NCBI RefSeq assembly: GCF_002964785.1
Contig: NZ_PQCC01000023.1
Location: 112,339-176,338 of the forward strand
DNA from: Pseudoalteromonas sp. T1lg48
GTDB taxonomy: Bacteria; Pseudomonadota; Gammaproteobacteria; Enterobacterales; Alteromonadaceae
DNA length: 64,000 nucleotides
Reading direction: 5' to 3'
Shown here: piece by piece, positions 46,866 to 56,725 of the stretch
How the letters are laid out: each line of letters opens with the position of its first letter
Numbering within the stretch: the stretch's first letter is position 1
Made by a program: the position numbers and the translations under genes
Notes under the pieces: model-generated
Databases searched by the model: none
What the model was told of the DNA's origin: nothing
The model's input: the letters and a program-made list of their open reading frames with translations, nothing else

Positions 46866-48081
46866 CCAATTAAGTAATGTTACTTTTTGAATTTTTATCG
46901 GCCCACTCTAAATGAGCCAACCTAGGTATCTTTCTAGTGATACCAACTTGCCAATAATGCTAAAAGGTTCCGGTGCTGTCAACTTGATGTTTATCGCAAT
47001 TTTCCTTGCGTTCGTCTTATTTTCCTATATGAAACATAAAATTAACACACAACCCATCTATATGCCCCAAAATGCCTAGCCCCCTCTGGATTTTGGAAAT
47101 AAAAAGTTAATTTTTATAGCATTAAAATTGAATGAAATTTCAAATTTGAATTGGCCATAATAAGGCAAAATAACTACTTAAGTTTACCAATGCCCAGCAC
47201 TGCACCAACCCTATCTCTCCACAATTTTCATCTGCCCTCCACTTCTAGGTGTGATTTAGAAACGAATAAAAATCCACCTCACAGCAATAAGATTGTAGTT
47301 CATGTATAAAAAGAGTGCCGATAGATAAGTGTTAATTATTCCTCGGTATTAATGTACAAGTTTATAGCCTCAGATATATGTGACTTGACGTCTTAGCAGT
47401 GGCGGAAAATGAAGAGAGTTAAGCTCGCATAACATAGGGGTAATCTTTATAGATAGTGGAATTACTAAGCGCAACTTGCTGACATATATAGTGTAGTGAA
47501 ATAACCCCCATCAATAATATTCACTTTCAGTGAGATTTTCATCACTACACTAAGTGCTTGCGTATTCACTTTGTGGCAGCTGACTCACTGAGTTGTTTGG
47601 GCGCACATCGTTATAACGGGATCACAGCCTATCGCTCATAACCTGCGTTGGCTGAATTAAGAAATCAATTTGGATTAATAAAGGCATCTCGAAACTGTTC
47701 GTCAAATCTCGCCTCAAAGATGTTTTGTGTGGGCTTCTAGACGGGGAAAATTCAGCTTTAAGCTTTAGCTCTTTGGTTAGTCCTTATGCGTATAACCAGG
47801 AAGCAAGAAAGAGACTTGAGGCAATATCAGCCTATTACACCGTTCAGTTCGAACTTAAATATACAGGTCAGTATACCGCCAGTAGGTACGCTTTTTTACC
47901 AGACCTTTTGCTTTGAGAAAGACATAGAGCAAGCAGCCTCAGCAAGGTTAAAAGGTTACGTATTCCCGTAAACAAGCTTTGACCGCTTCATTCTTTAGAG
48001 GAATGTTTTAGCTAACTGCTGTGCTACTTATACAAAATAGCAGAAAGGCCTATTGCTCGATCATTCAAGTTTGTATTGAGA
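46866..48081. other. AT-rich intergenic region with no confident gene
   Basis: About 1.2 kb with markedly lower GC than the flanks. It must hold the promoter of the TonB2 cluster, but I see no clear consensus. One plus-strand frame (47725-47916, or open from about 47655) encodes 63 or more residues ending 'YTASRYAFLPDLLL' that I do not recognise; it has no ribosome binding site and may be a decayed gene. A nested inverted repeat lies at 47491-47550. No transposase, tRNA or CRISPR is seen. Confidence 0.6.
47491..47550. repeat. Nested inverted repeats
   Basis: An outer 9-base perfect pair GTGTAGTGA (47491-47499) and TCACTACAC (47542-47550) surrounds a shorter perfect pair TCACT (47521-47525) and AGTGA (47529-47533). 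The arms share the TCACT/AGTGA core. It could be a cruciform, an element end or an operator. Confidence 0.5.
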
Positions 48082-48220
48082 CTAACGACAGCCTTTCTTT
48101 TCACTGATGCCACTTCCTTTTTGAAATGACATCTGTTTGCAAGGCGTTATCCAGCATGTCTTCGGTCCACAACTTGATTTACGCACAGAAAATTGCTCCT
48201 GAGTAAGCATTTTTCATCAT
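48082..48220 (-). CDS. Possible small Cys-rich peptide, frame broken at an A-run
   Basis: AAGGAG (48229-48234) lies eight bases before a double ATG at 48220, a strong start. In that frame only 13 residues ('MMKNAYSGAIFCA') are encoded. One base out of phase, from an ATG at 48210, a 42-codon frame encodes 'LTQEQFSVRKSSCGPKTCW', then 'ITPCKQMSFQKGSG' and ends 'EKKGCR', with four cysteines. Removing one A from the A5 run at 48210-48214 would join the strong start to the long frame. It is downstream of a methyltransferase. It could be a modified-peptide precursor, a leader peptide, or chance; confidence is low. Confidence 0.3.
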
Positions 48221-48361
48221 GATTAGATCTCCTTAATTACTTGTATAATCGGATATCTCATATTCGTGATAGCTTTAAATCTGAGGACCAGTTCGAATTA
48301 TCAATTTGGAGAGTATAGTTTCTTTAACTGCCGCCGTTAGGCTGCAGACGTTAAAAATATT

Positions 48362-49246
48362 TTATTGGCAACTTAGCTGACCTACTATACATGTAGCAAT
48401 TAGATTCTCCGTTGTATTTTCATAAAGGTTTGCCTCTTCATAACTCTCAGCCAGGGATTTCACTCTATCAATAAGTATCTTAGAGTTTTTTGCCGCTTCT
48501 ACTAACTCCGTTAACCTTAAAATTAAAAGTTCTAATTCACTCATAAATAGTGATAGCGCTTTTCTAAAGTCTAAGTTCTTTTGCGAATTTTGACTCAAAA
48601 ACCCTATAAACGCAGGTAAATTAGTACCTAATAATGGCTCAGAGTTGCTGCCAAACTGAGTGGTTATTTGTACTTCTATTTCTTTAATGAATTGACGAGT
48701 AGCTACAGTATCCTTATCAAGGATGGCCTCAATCAAGTTAGACAAGGGAATTGAGAAATGACTTTTTACTAATTTTGCCGCCTCTAAAATTAATTCATTT
48801 GGTTTTACAACGATCGACTCAGGATGGTGACATACAAATGCAAACCGACCCTTGGCCGTTAACACCCTGAGTACTTCATCTAGGCTTTGGTCTATATTTG
48901 TGTATTCCAAAGCGAATTGAGCTATCACAGAATCAAATTCGTTATCACTGAAAATAAGCTTTTCAGCAGAGACTTTTGAATAGAACTCACCATTAATCGT
49001 ACGGGAGATCTCATTGTTTATAGTTGCCTGATCAATTCCTACGCATTTGAAATTATTATTTTTTTGTATTAGCTCAATGAGTGCTCCGTTACCCGTGCCA
49101 ATATCAAGCACCTTTGAATTTGGCACTAGTTGACTCGCAAAAGTGCTCCAAAACTCTTTCAATTCACCTTCATAATTATTTTTAAATCCGCCTCCAAATG
49201 AAGTTAGATGGCCCTGCTCCCAATAATTTGTCCAATGATCGCTCAT
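48362..49246 (-). CDS. Class I SAM-dependent methyltransferase
   Basis: The 294-residue protein has the Rossmann SAM motif 'VLDIGTGNGALIEL' (about 45-58), an acidic residue ending strand 2 ('CVGIDQ', about 70) and motif 'FDSVIAQFALEYTN' (about 103-116). The N-terminal 'WTNYWEQGHLTSFGGGF' is distinctive for a subgroup of small-molecule methyltransferases. The substrate is unknown. It starts 18 bases after the terminator that ends the TonB-dependent receptor gene, and is clearly more AT-rich than the core genes, which suggests later acquisition. Confidence 0.8.
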   Translation of the reverse strand: MSDHWTNYWEQGHLTSFGGGFKNNYEGELKEFWSTFASQLVPNSKVLDIGTGNGALIELIQKNNNFKCVGIDQATINNEISRTINGEFYSKVSAEKLIFSDNEFDSVIAQFALEYTNIDQSLDEVLRVLTAKGRFAFVCHHPESIVVKPNELILEAAKLVKSHFSIPLSNLIEAILDKDTVATRQFIKEIEVQITTQFGSNSEPLLGTNLPAFIGFLSQNSQKNLDFRKALSLFMSELELLILRLTELVEAAKNSKILIDRVKSLAESYEEANLYENTTENLIATCIVGQLSCQ

Positions 49247-49263
49247 TTTTACCCCTTTAAAAC

Positions 49264-49293
49264 AAAAAAGGCTGAAATAAATTCAGCCTTTTT
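49264..49293 (-). terminator. Intrinsic terminator after the TonB-dependent receptor gene
   Basis: AGGCTGAA/TTCAGCCT stem (49269-49276 with 49282-49289), five-base loop, with A and T runs on both sides; the minus-strand T-tract follows the receptor gene and precedes the methyltransferase start. Confidence 0.85.
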
Positions 49294-49311
49294 ATATTTA
49301 ATATCAATTAA

Positions 49312-51947
49312 TTAGAAACTAATTGAGTAGTTCACACGATAATCACGACCAAAGTTGTTATATAGGTCTTGGTTAGTCCATGTGCCTGCAGATGACAACA
49401 CTGGGTCTTCATCTGTAAGGTTGTTGATGGTGAATGTAACTGCACCATAAGTACCAGCATTGTAAGTGTAGGTTAAGTTATGAACCAACCAGCTGTCTAG
49501 CTTACCGTCGATTACATATGGACCTTCGATAACATCACCATCTGCATTACGTGGTGCTGATTGGAACTCGCTTGTGCTGTCTGTGTATGTTGAGTTCCAC
49601 GCTAGTGAATGATCTTCATATGACCACGAAAGCGTTGCAACAGACTTAAGTTCAGGTTGACCTGACCAACCAGCAGTATCCTGAACAATGCCACCTACTT
49701 CTGTGTCATATGCAAGAACGAAGCTGTTTACGTTGTTGAAGCGGAAATCACCAAAAGCAGTTTCCATGTTAGCAGCGATTGTGAAGTCAATACCTTCAAT
49801 TTCGAAACCTGCACCATTGTAGTAAGAAGTACCTGCTTCAACCAGTGTACCAGAGGCAGAACGCTTCAAGTAGAAGGTTTCGTTTGATGTATCTGTATCA
49901 ATAGATACCGCAGAGATTAGACCAGCCGCCTCATCTGAAAGTAACGATTGCAGTGACTTAGCCTGAATTACGTTGTCGATAGATAACTGGAAGTAGTCAA
50001 CTTTGAACGTTAGGTTATCGTTAACATCCCAAACAACACCTAGGTTAGTGTAATCTGACTCTTCTGCTTCTAGCTCTGAGTTTTGCGTGTAGTAAGTGTC
50101 ATATTGACGTGAAGTAGTTGAACCACCAGCGAAGTCAATTGCTCTTTCAGCAGAGAAGGTACGAGCAGCATTTAGCAGGTCAAGACCTGGCGCACGGAAC
50201 GACTCTGAGTATGAACCACGAACTACTACGTTTTCAGCTACTTGCCAGCGCGCAGATACTGCAGGAGCAACGTTATCACCGAAGTCAGAGTAATCATCGT
50301 AACGAGCTTTAAGGTTCAACTCTAAAGTTTCAGTTACAGGAAGTACTGATTCAAAGAAGAATGCAGTTACATCACGTTCACCCTCTGAAGAGTTACCTGC
50401 TGAACCACCGATTAGACCAGCTTCAGATTGACCATCGTAGATATCTGCATAAGTTTGCTCGAAGTATTCCATACCGAAGTAGTGAGATGCCGCACCACCT
50501 GGTAGTTCGAATAGGTCGAAACCGATACCACCGAAGTATTGGTCAAACGTTGATGAAGACTCTTGAAGTGTGGTCGCTTTCATATTCGCGATACCAGCAT
50601 CAGAACCTAGATCAATGTCGTTTTGCTCGTTATAAGCTAGACCTGAGTATGATAGGTAGTATTGACCTACTGATTTGTTATCCGCTTTGTTGCGGTGGAA
50701 GTAAACTTCCCAAGTCGCGTTATTCCAGTCAAGAGCACCACGAAGACCAGTAGTTAAATCGATGTTGTAATCGTCAACGTTACCGTCACGCGTACCGATG
50801 CCTACCCAACGGAATAAACCGTATGCACCGTCTTCACCATATGGGTTGTGCGGATTGTCTGCAGACATATTTGTCCAAGGCGCTGCAGGTGGAGCATAAC
50901 GACCGAATGATGAGTTTTGAACAAACATAGTTTGCGCAAACCACTCTAGGTCTTCAGCAAGTTCAAAGTTAGCGCTTGTGTATACAGTGTTACGATCGAT
51001 TGACGCTGTGTTGTAAGATACGTTACCGTAGGCATACATACAGTATGATGAACCAGGACCCCAGTCCTCATTAGCGTCAACACGACGGAATGTGTCTTCG
51101 CCGTATTCTGCAATTAAGTCATCACATAGAAGTGATGCTTGTGCTTGTGAGAAATCAGGAGATAAAACGGTAGCACCGTAGAAAGACCAACCAACAGTGT
51201 CAGCTGTGTATGCTTCGATATCACCATCGCCATCTAAATCGCCGATTTGAGCTTTGGTGTAATCACGTGCTGCATCACTGATGCCTTCACGACGTTGGTA
51301 ATCATAAGCGAAAGTGATGTTACCTTTATCGCTTGAAACACCACCAACAACAGAGAATTCTGCTGATGTTGTGCCTTCATCTTGATCACGCTGGCCTGCG
51401 CCGATATTGAATGTAAGGCCTTCGTAGTTTTCTTTTAGAATAACGTTAACAACACCGCCATCGCATCTGAACCATAGATTGAAGATGCACCTTCAGTCAT
51501 GATGTCGATACGCTCAACCGCTGCCATAGGGATAGCATTCAAGTTAGCTGCTGCACCACCTAGTGTTGGTGAGCCTGGGAAACGACGACCATTTAACAAT
51601 ACTAGAGTACGACGAGAACCTGCACCACGAAGGTTAATAGTTGCTTGAGATTGTGCTGAACTACCTGAACGCTCAGAGAATGAACCGAATGAGTTCAAAG
51701 AGCTTGAACGAAGAGCATCAGCGACAGTGAAGTCACCTTCCATTTTGATGTCAGCTGCGGTGATAGACATAACCGGTGCTGCGCCTTCTAGGTCAGTACG
51801 CTTGATGCGTGAACCAGTTACTTCGATACGTTCTACTTCTTCAGCGCCTTCTTCTGCAGCCATAGCGTTAGCTGAAAGCACAGCTGTTGAAGCAGCGCCA
51901 AAAACTAGTGCTAAGCGCACTGATTTTGCAATTTTGCCGTTTAACAT
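49312..51947 (-). pseudogene. TonB-dependent receptor, interrupted by one apparent frameshift
   Basis: Read as one gene it would be 878 residues: signal peptide (1-30, 'ALVFGAASTAVLSANAMA'), plug domain starting 'EVERIEVTGSRIKRTD' (about 38) with 'INLRGAGSRRTLVLLNGRR' (about 104), and a 22-strand barrel ending in Phe ('DYRVNYSISF'). The frame breaks after 'SSIYGSDAM' at 51457-51459. Adding one G (GATGGCGG to GATGGGCGG) restores 'GGVVNVILKENYEGL', and the rest is open to the stop. As read, only a 170-residue plug fragment and a start-less barrel would be made. A homopolymer sequencing error or a recent inactivation are both possible. The ligand is unknown. Confidence 0.85.
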
Positions 51948-51961
51948 TGGATTCTCCCTGG

Positions 51962-51979
51962 GTCACATTGCGATGTGAC
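51962..51979 (-). promoter_or_regulatory. Perfect hairpin directly before the receptor ribosome binding site
   Basis: GTCACAT (51962-51968) and ATGTGAC (51973-51979) form a 7-pair perfect stem with loop TGCG, ending a few bases before AGGGAGA and the ATG at 51947. It could be an mRNA hairpin controlling translation or a protein operator (the arms contain TGTGA half-sites in inverted order relative to a CRP box). Confidence 0.45.
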
Positions 51980-52095
51980 TAATTATTTTTCGTTGTGAAC
52001 AACTTATTATGAAATGTAACAATTTACACTCACTAGAGAGATACTAAACAATTTAAGAAATACTGGTCAACAGCAAATTAACAACATAACCGCAA

Positions 52096-52129
52096 AAAAA
52101 AACACCAAAGAAACAAAATGGTGTTTTTT
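52096..52129. terminator. Bidirectional terminator between polB remnant and receptor gene
   Basis: AAAAAACACCA (52096-52106) pairs with TGGTGTTTTTT (52119-52129). It lies downstream of the polB remnant on the minus strand. Confidence 0.75.
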
Positions 52130-52203
52130 ATTATTATTTTTCCCTTAATAAACAACATGCTAAAAAGGCAACACAGTAATTAGAATGGCTATAAAATAAT
52201 TTG

Positions 52204-53185
52204 TTACAAAAGCAGGAATTGCTTACCTAGTTGGCCATAATCAATGGTCATACCTATGCTCTGCAGAACATCGATAATAGGCTTCAACTGCTTTTCCTGA
52301 TAGTGCCCCAAATCCAACGCGTGAGTAGTAGGTAGCACCTTGGGTCCCACCTAGGTTGACACATAATGAACCTAGTCGCCCTGACTCAAGCCCTTATCGT
52401 ATTCCCGCGCCGGGGGCACATGAGGAGAGATAGCTTTTGTATAATGATCAGTGTCTTTGCCTGAGCGCTTGCTGTAGGTAAGCAGTGCCGCATCTGAGCA
52501 ATTATGCAATTTTCGATATAGTCATCGACCACCTGCTGAACGTCTGCACCTGGAAATAAGGCGCTAAATAAATCTTGTTGGAAATCCTGGGCAGATTGCG
52601 TCCAATCGCTACGTATCGGCTCCATTCCCTTAAACACAAGGCGGTAATCATCTTGTGCCCACAAACCTGCATAACGCTTTTTACCGCCAACATTTCTATT
52701 TCGAGTTTTTGGCATAAAAAACGGTCTATACAAGCTTTCATACTCTAACTCAAGATAACTGGTTAAGTTTAGGTTGTTTTTTAACCTGTTACGCCATTTT
52801 TGGTTAATTTTTTCCGCTAAGTCCGATGCAACGCGATGACTTTGCATTTCATCCAATTCGCTCCGTAGTGCCACGAGGTTCGAGTCCGTGTCACCATAAA
52901 TAACAGTCACGCCCAACTCTTGCAGCCAGGTTTTTGTGGTTTGCATAATTTCGTGACCGCGCAAAGTAATGGAGCTTGAAAACCTGGGATCATAAAAGCG
53001 ACGTCCCTTTGACCCGAGCACCCACAGAGCGTATTCATAATGATTTTGCTCGCCTGCTGCAAATGATGGTCATCCTCGTTTTTAGCCCGTTGACATGCCT
53101 CGGCCAAACTAGCCACTAAGTCTGGTAAGTGATGTTTGGAGCGAGAACGCTGACGATTGAAGCCACCCAAAATCCACTTTACCAT
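52204..53185 (-). pseudogene. polB: Remnant of DNA polymerase II (C-terminal part, multiple lesions)
   Basis: Family B polymerase motifs are readable: 'ASKIIMNTLCG' then, after a one-base slip near 53021-53023, 'VLGSKGRRFYDPRFSSSIT', the catalytic 'VIYGDTDSN' and 'KKRYAGLW'. About 480 N-terminal residues, including the exonuclease domain, are missing before 53185. Near 52420 a second slip (an extra TC) changes frame, and in-frame TAG codons interrupt '...SQGD-VHYVST-VGPKV...' before a normal-looking C-terminus 'YGQLGKQFLLL' ending at 52204. The truncation, two frame changes and two stops make it a true pseudogene. It is next to dinG, as in Shewanella. Confidence 0.88.
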
Positions 53186-53268
53186 GGCCGAGTCGGTGAC
53201 TAACTCTTGAGTCTTTACCCTACTGCCCCTAGAATATCAGCACTGTAAATATATACATAAGTCAAATC

Positions 53269-55338
53269 ATGCTCTCCGATCCGCTCAAAAAGACCATACG
53301 TACCGCTCATCAGCGGATCGCTGCCAGCCTGGAGGATTATCGGCCAAGACCGAGTCAGAATTACCTGGTCGCCGAAATAGCCAAAACCCTGGCTGGGGAG
53401 TATGACAAAAAACAACGCATCTGCGTCATCGAGGCGGGCACGGGTACGGGTAAATCCCTGGCCTATTGCCTTGGCGCCTTACCCATTGCCCTAAAAGCCA
53501 ATAAAAAACTGGTCATTTCCACGGCGACGGTTGCATTGCAGGAGCAATTGCTGTTTAAGGAGCTGCCATTTTTTGCCGAGCACAGCGGCCTGACATTTAG
53601 CTATGATCTGGTAAAAGGCCGCGGTCGCTATATTTGTGCCCACAAGCTGGAAAATGCCGTCAACGGCGATGAACAGCAAATGGCATTGATGCCCACACTC
53701 AGCTCGCCGCTCAGTGAGATGGAACAAAAATGCCTGAAGCAATTACATCAAGCCTACAGAAATAAAAAGTGGCAGGGCGACAGAGACTCCTGGGCCGATG
53801 TAATACCGGATAGAGTCTGGGGGTTGATCAGCGGTGATAAGCACTCCTGCCAACGGCAGATGAAGGCACACCAAACCTGCCCCTTCCATCTGGCGCGCAA
53901 TAAAATTGCGCAAATGGATGTGCTGGTTGCCAACCACAGTCTATTACTGGCCGACCTGGAGCTTGGTGGCGGAGTGATTTTACCCGAGCCCGAAAACTGT
54001 ATGTACGTTATCGATGAGGCCCACCACCTCGCCCATATCACTCGGGACTTTTCCTCCGCCGCGGCCACCATCAAGGGCACACAAGACTGGCTTGAGAAGT
54101 TACTTAAGTTCAGTGGCAAAATGGCGCAAACCATCTTCAGCGCCAGCGCGGCAGGCAGCCAATTTAAGCTTAACGATGCCGTCGACGATATCAGTCGTGG
54201 CCATAAAGCGGTGCTGACCATGCTTGATAGCGCCTCCTATGAGTACAACGAAGATCATACCTATCGCTTTGCTCATGGCCGCTTACCCGAGCAGCTCACG
54301 CAGCAGGCTCAAGACATAAGCGAGGCAGCCAAAACCGCACTACGAACCCTGAATAAAATGCACGAAGCGCTCAGCAGCGATGTCAACGACGGCGATGTTA
54401 AGGGTTTTATCGCCGAACCCATGCTTGCAGAAAGCGGCCAATATATTGCCCGTTTGGAAACCCTGTACAAGCTGTGGTCGAGCTACAGCAAGCACAGCGA
54501 AAGTGTGCCCCATGCCCGCTGGATAAAGCGCATGGAATACAAGAATCACCATGATTACCTGCTCAGCGACTGCCCTATAGAGGTCGGTTTTTACCTCAAA
54601 GACAAACTGTGGCGAGAATGCGCCGGGGCGGTGCTCTGTTCAGCCACACTCACGGCCCTGGGCTCCTTTGAACATTTTGCCCATGAAAGCGGCCTGCGTG
54701 GCGAGCCCGGCGTTAAATTTATTAAGGTGCCCTCACCGTTTGACTACCCGCAACAAGCCCTGTTGCATATCCCGAAAACCGAGTGTGAGCCCACAGACAA
54801 AGCCTTTAGTGACTACCTGGTGAAAGCGCTACCCCAAAGTTTAGAAAAGAAGCAGGCTAACCTGGTGCTGTTTGCCTCCTACTGGCAAATGCAACATGTC
54901 GCCGAGCGTCTGCGCAAACAGGGCTGGGACATACTGGTGCAAGGAGAAATATCCCGAGATGCCCTGGTTCGCCGCCATAAAAAGCGCATCGATGATGGTC
55001 AAGGCAGTATTTTGTTCGGCACGCAAAGCCTCTCTGAAGGGCTTGACTTACCAGGTGATTATCTCACCAATTTGGTGATCACTAAGATCCCTTTTGCGGT
55101 GCCTACCTCGCCCATTGAAGAAGCTCAGGCGGAGTTTGTACAGAGTAAAGGCGGCAACCCGTTTTTATCCATCACGGTACCCGATGCGGCAAAGAAATTA
55201 GTGCAAAGCTGTGGTAGACTGCTGCGTAAAGAACGCGATAGCGGTCGCATTACTATCTACGACAGACGCTTAGTCAGTAAACGTTATGGTAAGGCGATGC
55301 TTGATACGTTACCGCCATTTAAAAGACAAATTGACTGA
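53269..55338 (+). CDS. dinG: ATP-dependent DNA helicase DinG
   Basis: DinG is an XPD-like superfamily 2, 5'-3' iron-sulfur helicase that resolves R-loops and helps replication through transcription. The 689-residue protein has Walker A 'EAGTGTGKSLAYCL' (about 51-64), four clustered cysteines for the 4Fe-4S cluster ('YICAHK' at about 126, and 'KHSCQRQMKAHQTCPFHLAR' at about 190-209), the DEAH box 'YVIDEAHHLAH' (about 246) and helicase motif VI near 'QSCGRLLRKERDSGR' (about 645). The ATG at 53269 lies divergent to the polB remnant. Confidence 0.94.
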   Translation: MLSDPLKKTIRTAHQRIAASLEDYRPRPSQNYLVAEIAKTLAGEYDKKQRICVIEAGTGTGKSLAYCLGALPIALKANKKLVISTATVALQEQLLFKELPFFAEHSGLTFSYDLVKGRGRYICAHKLENAVNGDEQQMALMPTLSSPLSEMEQKCLKQLHQAYRNKKWQGDRDSWADVIPDRVWGLISGDKHSCQRQMKAHQTCPFHLARNKIAQMDVLVANHSLLLADLELGGGVILPEPENCMYVIDEAHHLAHITRDFSSAAATIKGTQDWLEKLLKFSGKMAQTIFSASAAGSQFKLNDAVDDISRGHKAVLTMLDSASYEYNEDHTYRFAHGRLPEQLTQQAQDISEAAKTALRTLNKMHEALSSDVNDGDVKGFIAEPMLAESGQYIARLETLYKLWSSYSKHSESVPHARWIKRMEYKNHHDYLLSDCPIEVGFYLKDKLWRECAGAVLCSATLTALGSFEHFAHESGLRGEPGVKFIKVPSPFDYPQQALLHIPKTECEPTDKAFSDYLVKALPQSLEKKQANLVLFASYWQMQHVAERLRKQGWDILVQGEISRDALVRRHKKRIDDGQGSILFGTQSLSEGLDLPGDYLTNLVITKIPFAVPTSPIEEAQAEFVQSKGGNPFLSITVPDAAKKLVQSCGRLLRKERDSGRITIYDRRLVSKRYGKAMLDTLPPFKRQID

Positions 55339-55340
55339 TC

Positions 55341-56117
55341 ATGTTTGAATTAGCGATCGACCCCTCAACCTGGGCCATACTGTGTGCCGTGGCACTGGCT
55401 GCCGGTTTTATTGATGCCATTGCCGGCGGTGGCGGCATGCTCACTGTTCCAGCGCTGTTAACCGCAGGACTGCCGCCCCATCTGACTCTGGGGACTAATA
55501 AGTTAGCCGCCAGCTTTGGCTCACTGACCGCCAGTATCACCTATTATCGTAAGCGCCTGTTCGACCCTGCATTTTGGGCCGGTTCAATTGTCGCCACCGC
55601 CATCGGTGCAGCCATAGGCACCTTGATCGTCGATAGTCTCAGCATTGAGTTTTTAAATAAACTCATCCCCGTGGTGATCATCCTGGTGGCCATTTATTCC
55701 TTATTCGGCAAGCTCAGCCCCGAACAAAGCGATCAATTACCCGTGCTCACCCCTTTGCTGCGTGTTAAGCAATGGCTACAAGGCCTCGCGTTGGGCTTTT
55801 TCGACGGTATCGCCGGCCCGGGCACCGGCACCTTTTGGACCGCCAGCAACAGTGTTTTGTACAAGATGAATTTATTGTTGAACTGCGGACTGGCACGGTC
55901 CATGAATTTTGTCAGCAATTTTATTTCTCTTATCACCTTTGTCGCCCTGGGCCATGTGAACTTTATTCTCGGCATTACCATGGGGATGTTTTTAATGTTC
56001 GGCGCCTGGCTGGGTGCCCACTCGGCCATTCGCTTTGGCTCTAAGGTGATCCGCCCGGTATTTAACACCGTGGTGATTATACTTGCGCTAAAGCTTGTGT
56101 ATGAGGCCTATCTGTAA
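55341..56117 (+). CDS. TSUP (TauE/SafE) family sulfite/sulfonate-type transporter
   Basis: The 258-residue membrane protein has about eight hydrophobic segments and the repeated family motif 'AAGFIDAIAGGGGMLTVPALL' (quoted part: 'GFIDAIAGGGGMLTVPA', about 20-36) and 'ALGFFDGIAGPGTGTFW' (about 150-166). TSUP proteins export or import organosulfur compounds; the substrate here is unknown. It starts two bases after dinG and overlaps priC by one base, so the four genes dinG to the deacetylase are likely one transcript. Confidence 0.9.
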   Translation: MFELAIDPSTWAILCAVALAAGFIDAIAGGGGMLTVPALLTAGLPPHLTLGTNKLAASFGSLTASITYYRKRLFDPAFWAGSIVATAIGAAIGTLIVDSLSIEFLNKLIPVVIILVAIYSLFGKLSPEQSDQLPVLTPLLRVKQWLQGLALGFFDGIAGPGTGTFWTASNSVLYKMNLLLNCGLARSMNFVSNFISLITFVALGHVNFILGITMGMFLMFGAWLGAHSAIRFGSKVIRPVFNTVVIILALKLVYEAYL

Positions 56118-56725
56118 TGACTCGCGGCGATGCTCTGACTCGATTAAAAAACACGGTTCAGCGCCTACGTGCCGATGCCGAGCAATTCGATAAGGCTAAA
56201 TGGTTTGCCAAAAATCGTTATATGCAGGCCCAACATACCTTGTTTGAACGCTCTGTATTCAACACCAGAAGCATGCAGTTAGTCGACTATGTAGATGAAG
56301 TTGAACAACAGCTAGAGCGGCTGAGCCACAGCCAGTTTCAAGGCGCGCGCCATCAATACGCCTTTGCCCTGACGCAGTTAAGCGAGCAGATCGAAGCCAT
56401 AGTCAAGGTGCTAAAGGCGACACCGGTGTGGGAAAAGGAAAACACTCCCAGCGCTCGAGCGAGAAAGTATCAAAAGGCTGTGCAACAGATCATTCAACCC
56501 ACCAATGAACTCTACCAGGAGCTGGCCAAAAACCACGAATTTGAACGCCGCCTAGAGCAGATGATCAACGAGCGTAAGATGCAATTGCAGCGGGCAGAAG
56601 GCGAACAGGCAACGCTGTTAAATAAAGAGATTTTGGCGTTGCATGCGCGCTTGGGACGCTGTCGCAAGGCTATTGGTGCCTGCGAAGAGCGCATTCAATA
56701 CGCGGAAAAACAGCAACAGCGATGA
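56117..56725 (+). CDS. priC: Primosomal replication protein PriC (N'')
   Basis: PriC helps reload DnaB at stalled forks. The 202-residue protein is alpha-helical and basic; the C-terminal block 'FERRLEQMINERKMQLQRA' (about 143-161) and 'EILALHARLGRCRKAIG' (about 171-187) match the PriC C-terminal domain. A ybaM-like gene lies 1.2 kb downstream; priC and ybaM are neighbours in E. coli too. It overlaps the transporter gene by one base and the deacetylase gene by four. Confidence 0.85.
   Translation: MTRGDALTRLKNTVQRLRADAEQFDKAKWFAKNRYMQAQHTLFERSVFNTRSMQLVDYVDEVEQQLERLSHSQFQGARHQYAFALTQLSEQIEAIVKVLKATPVWEKENTPSARARKYQKAVQQIIQPTNELYQELAKNHEFERRLEQMINERKMQLQRAEGEQATLLNKEILALHARLGRCRKAIGACEERIQYAEKQQQR

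Noticed and set aside
47491..47550. Nested repeats as the end of an insertion sequence
   Set aside because: No transposase frame or target duplication is visible nearby, so it is listed only as a repeat.
47725..47971. Two overlapping plus-strand frames of about 60 codons in the AT-rich region
   Set aside because: No ribosome binding site, no family resemblance and AT-rich context; at most a decayed gene.
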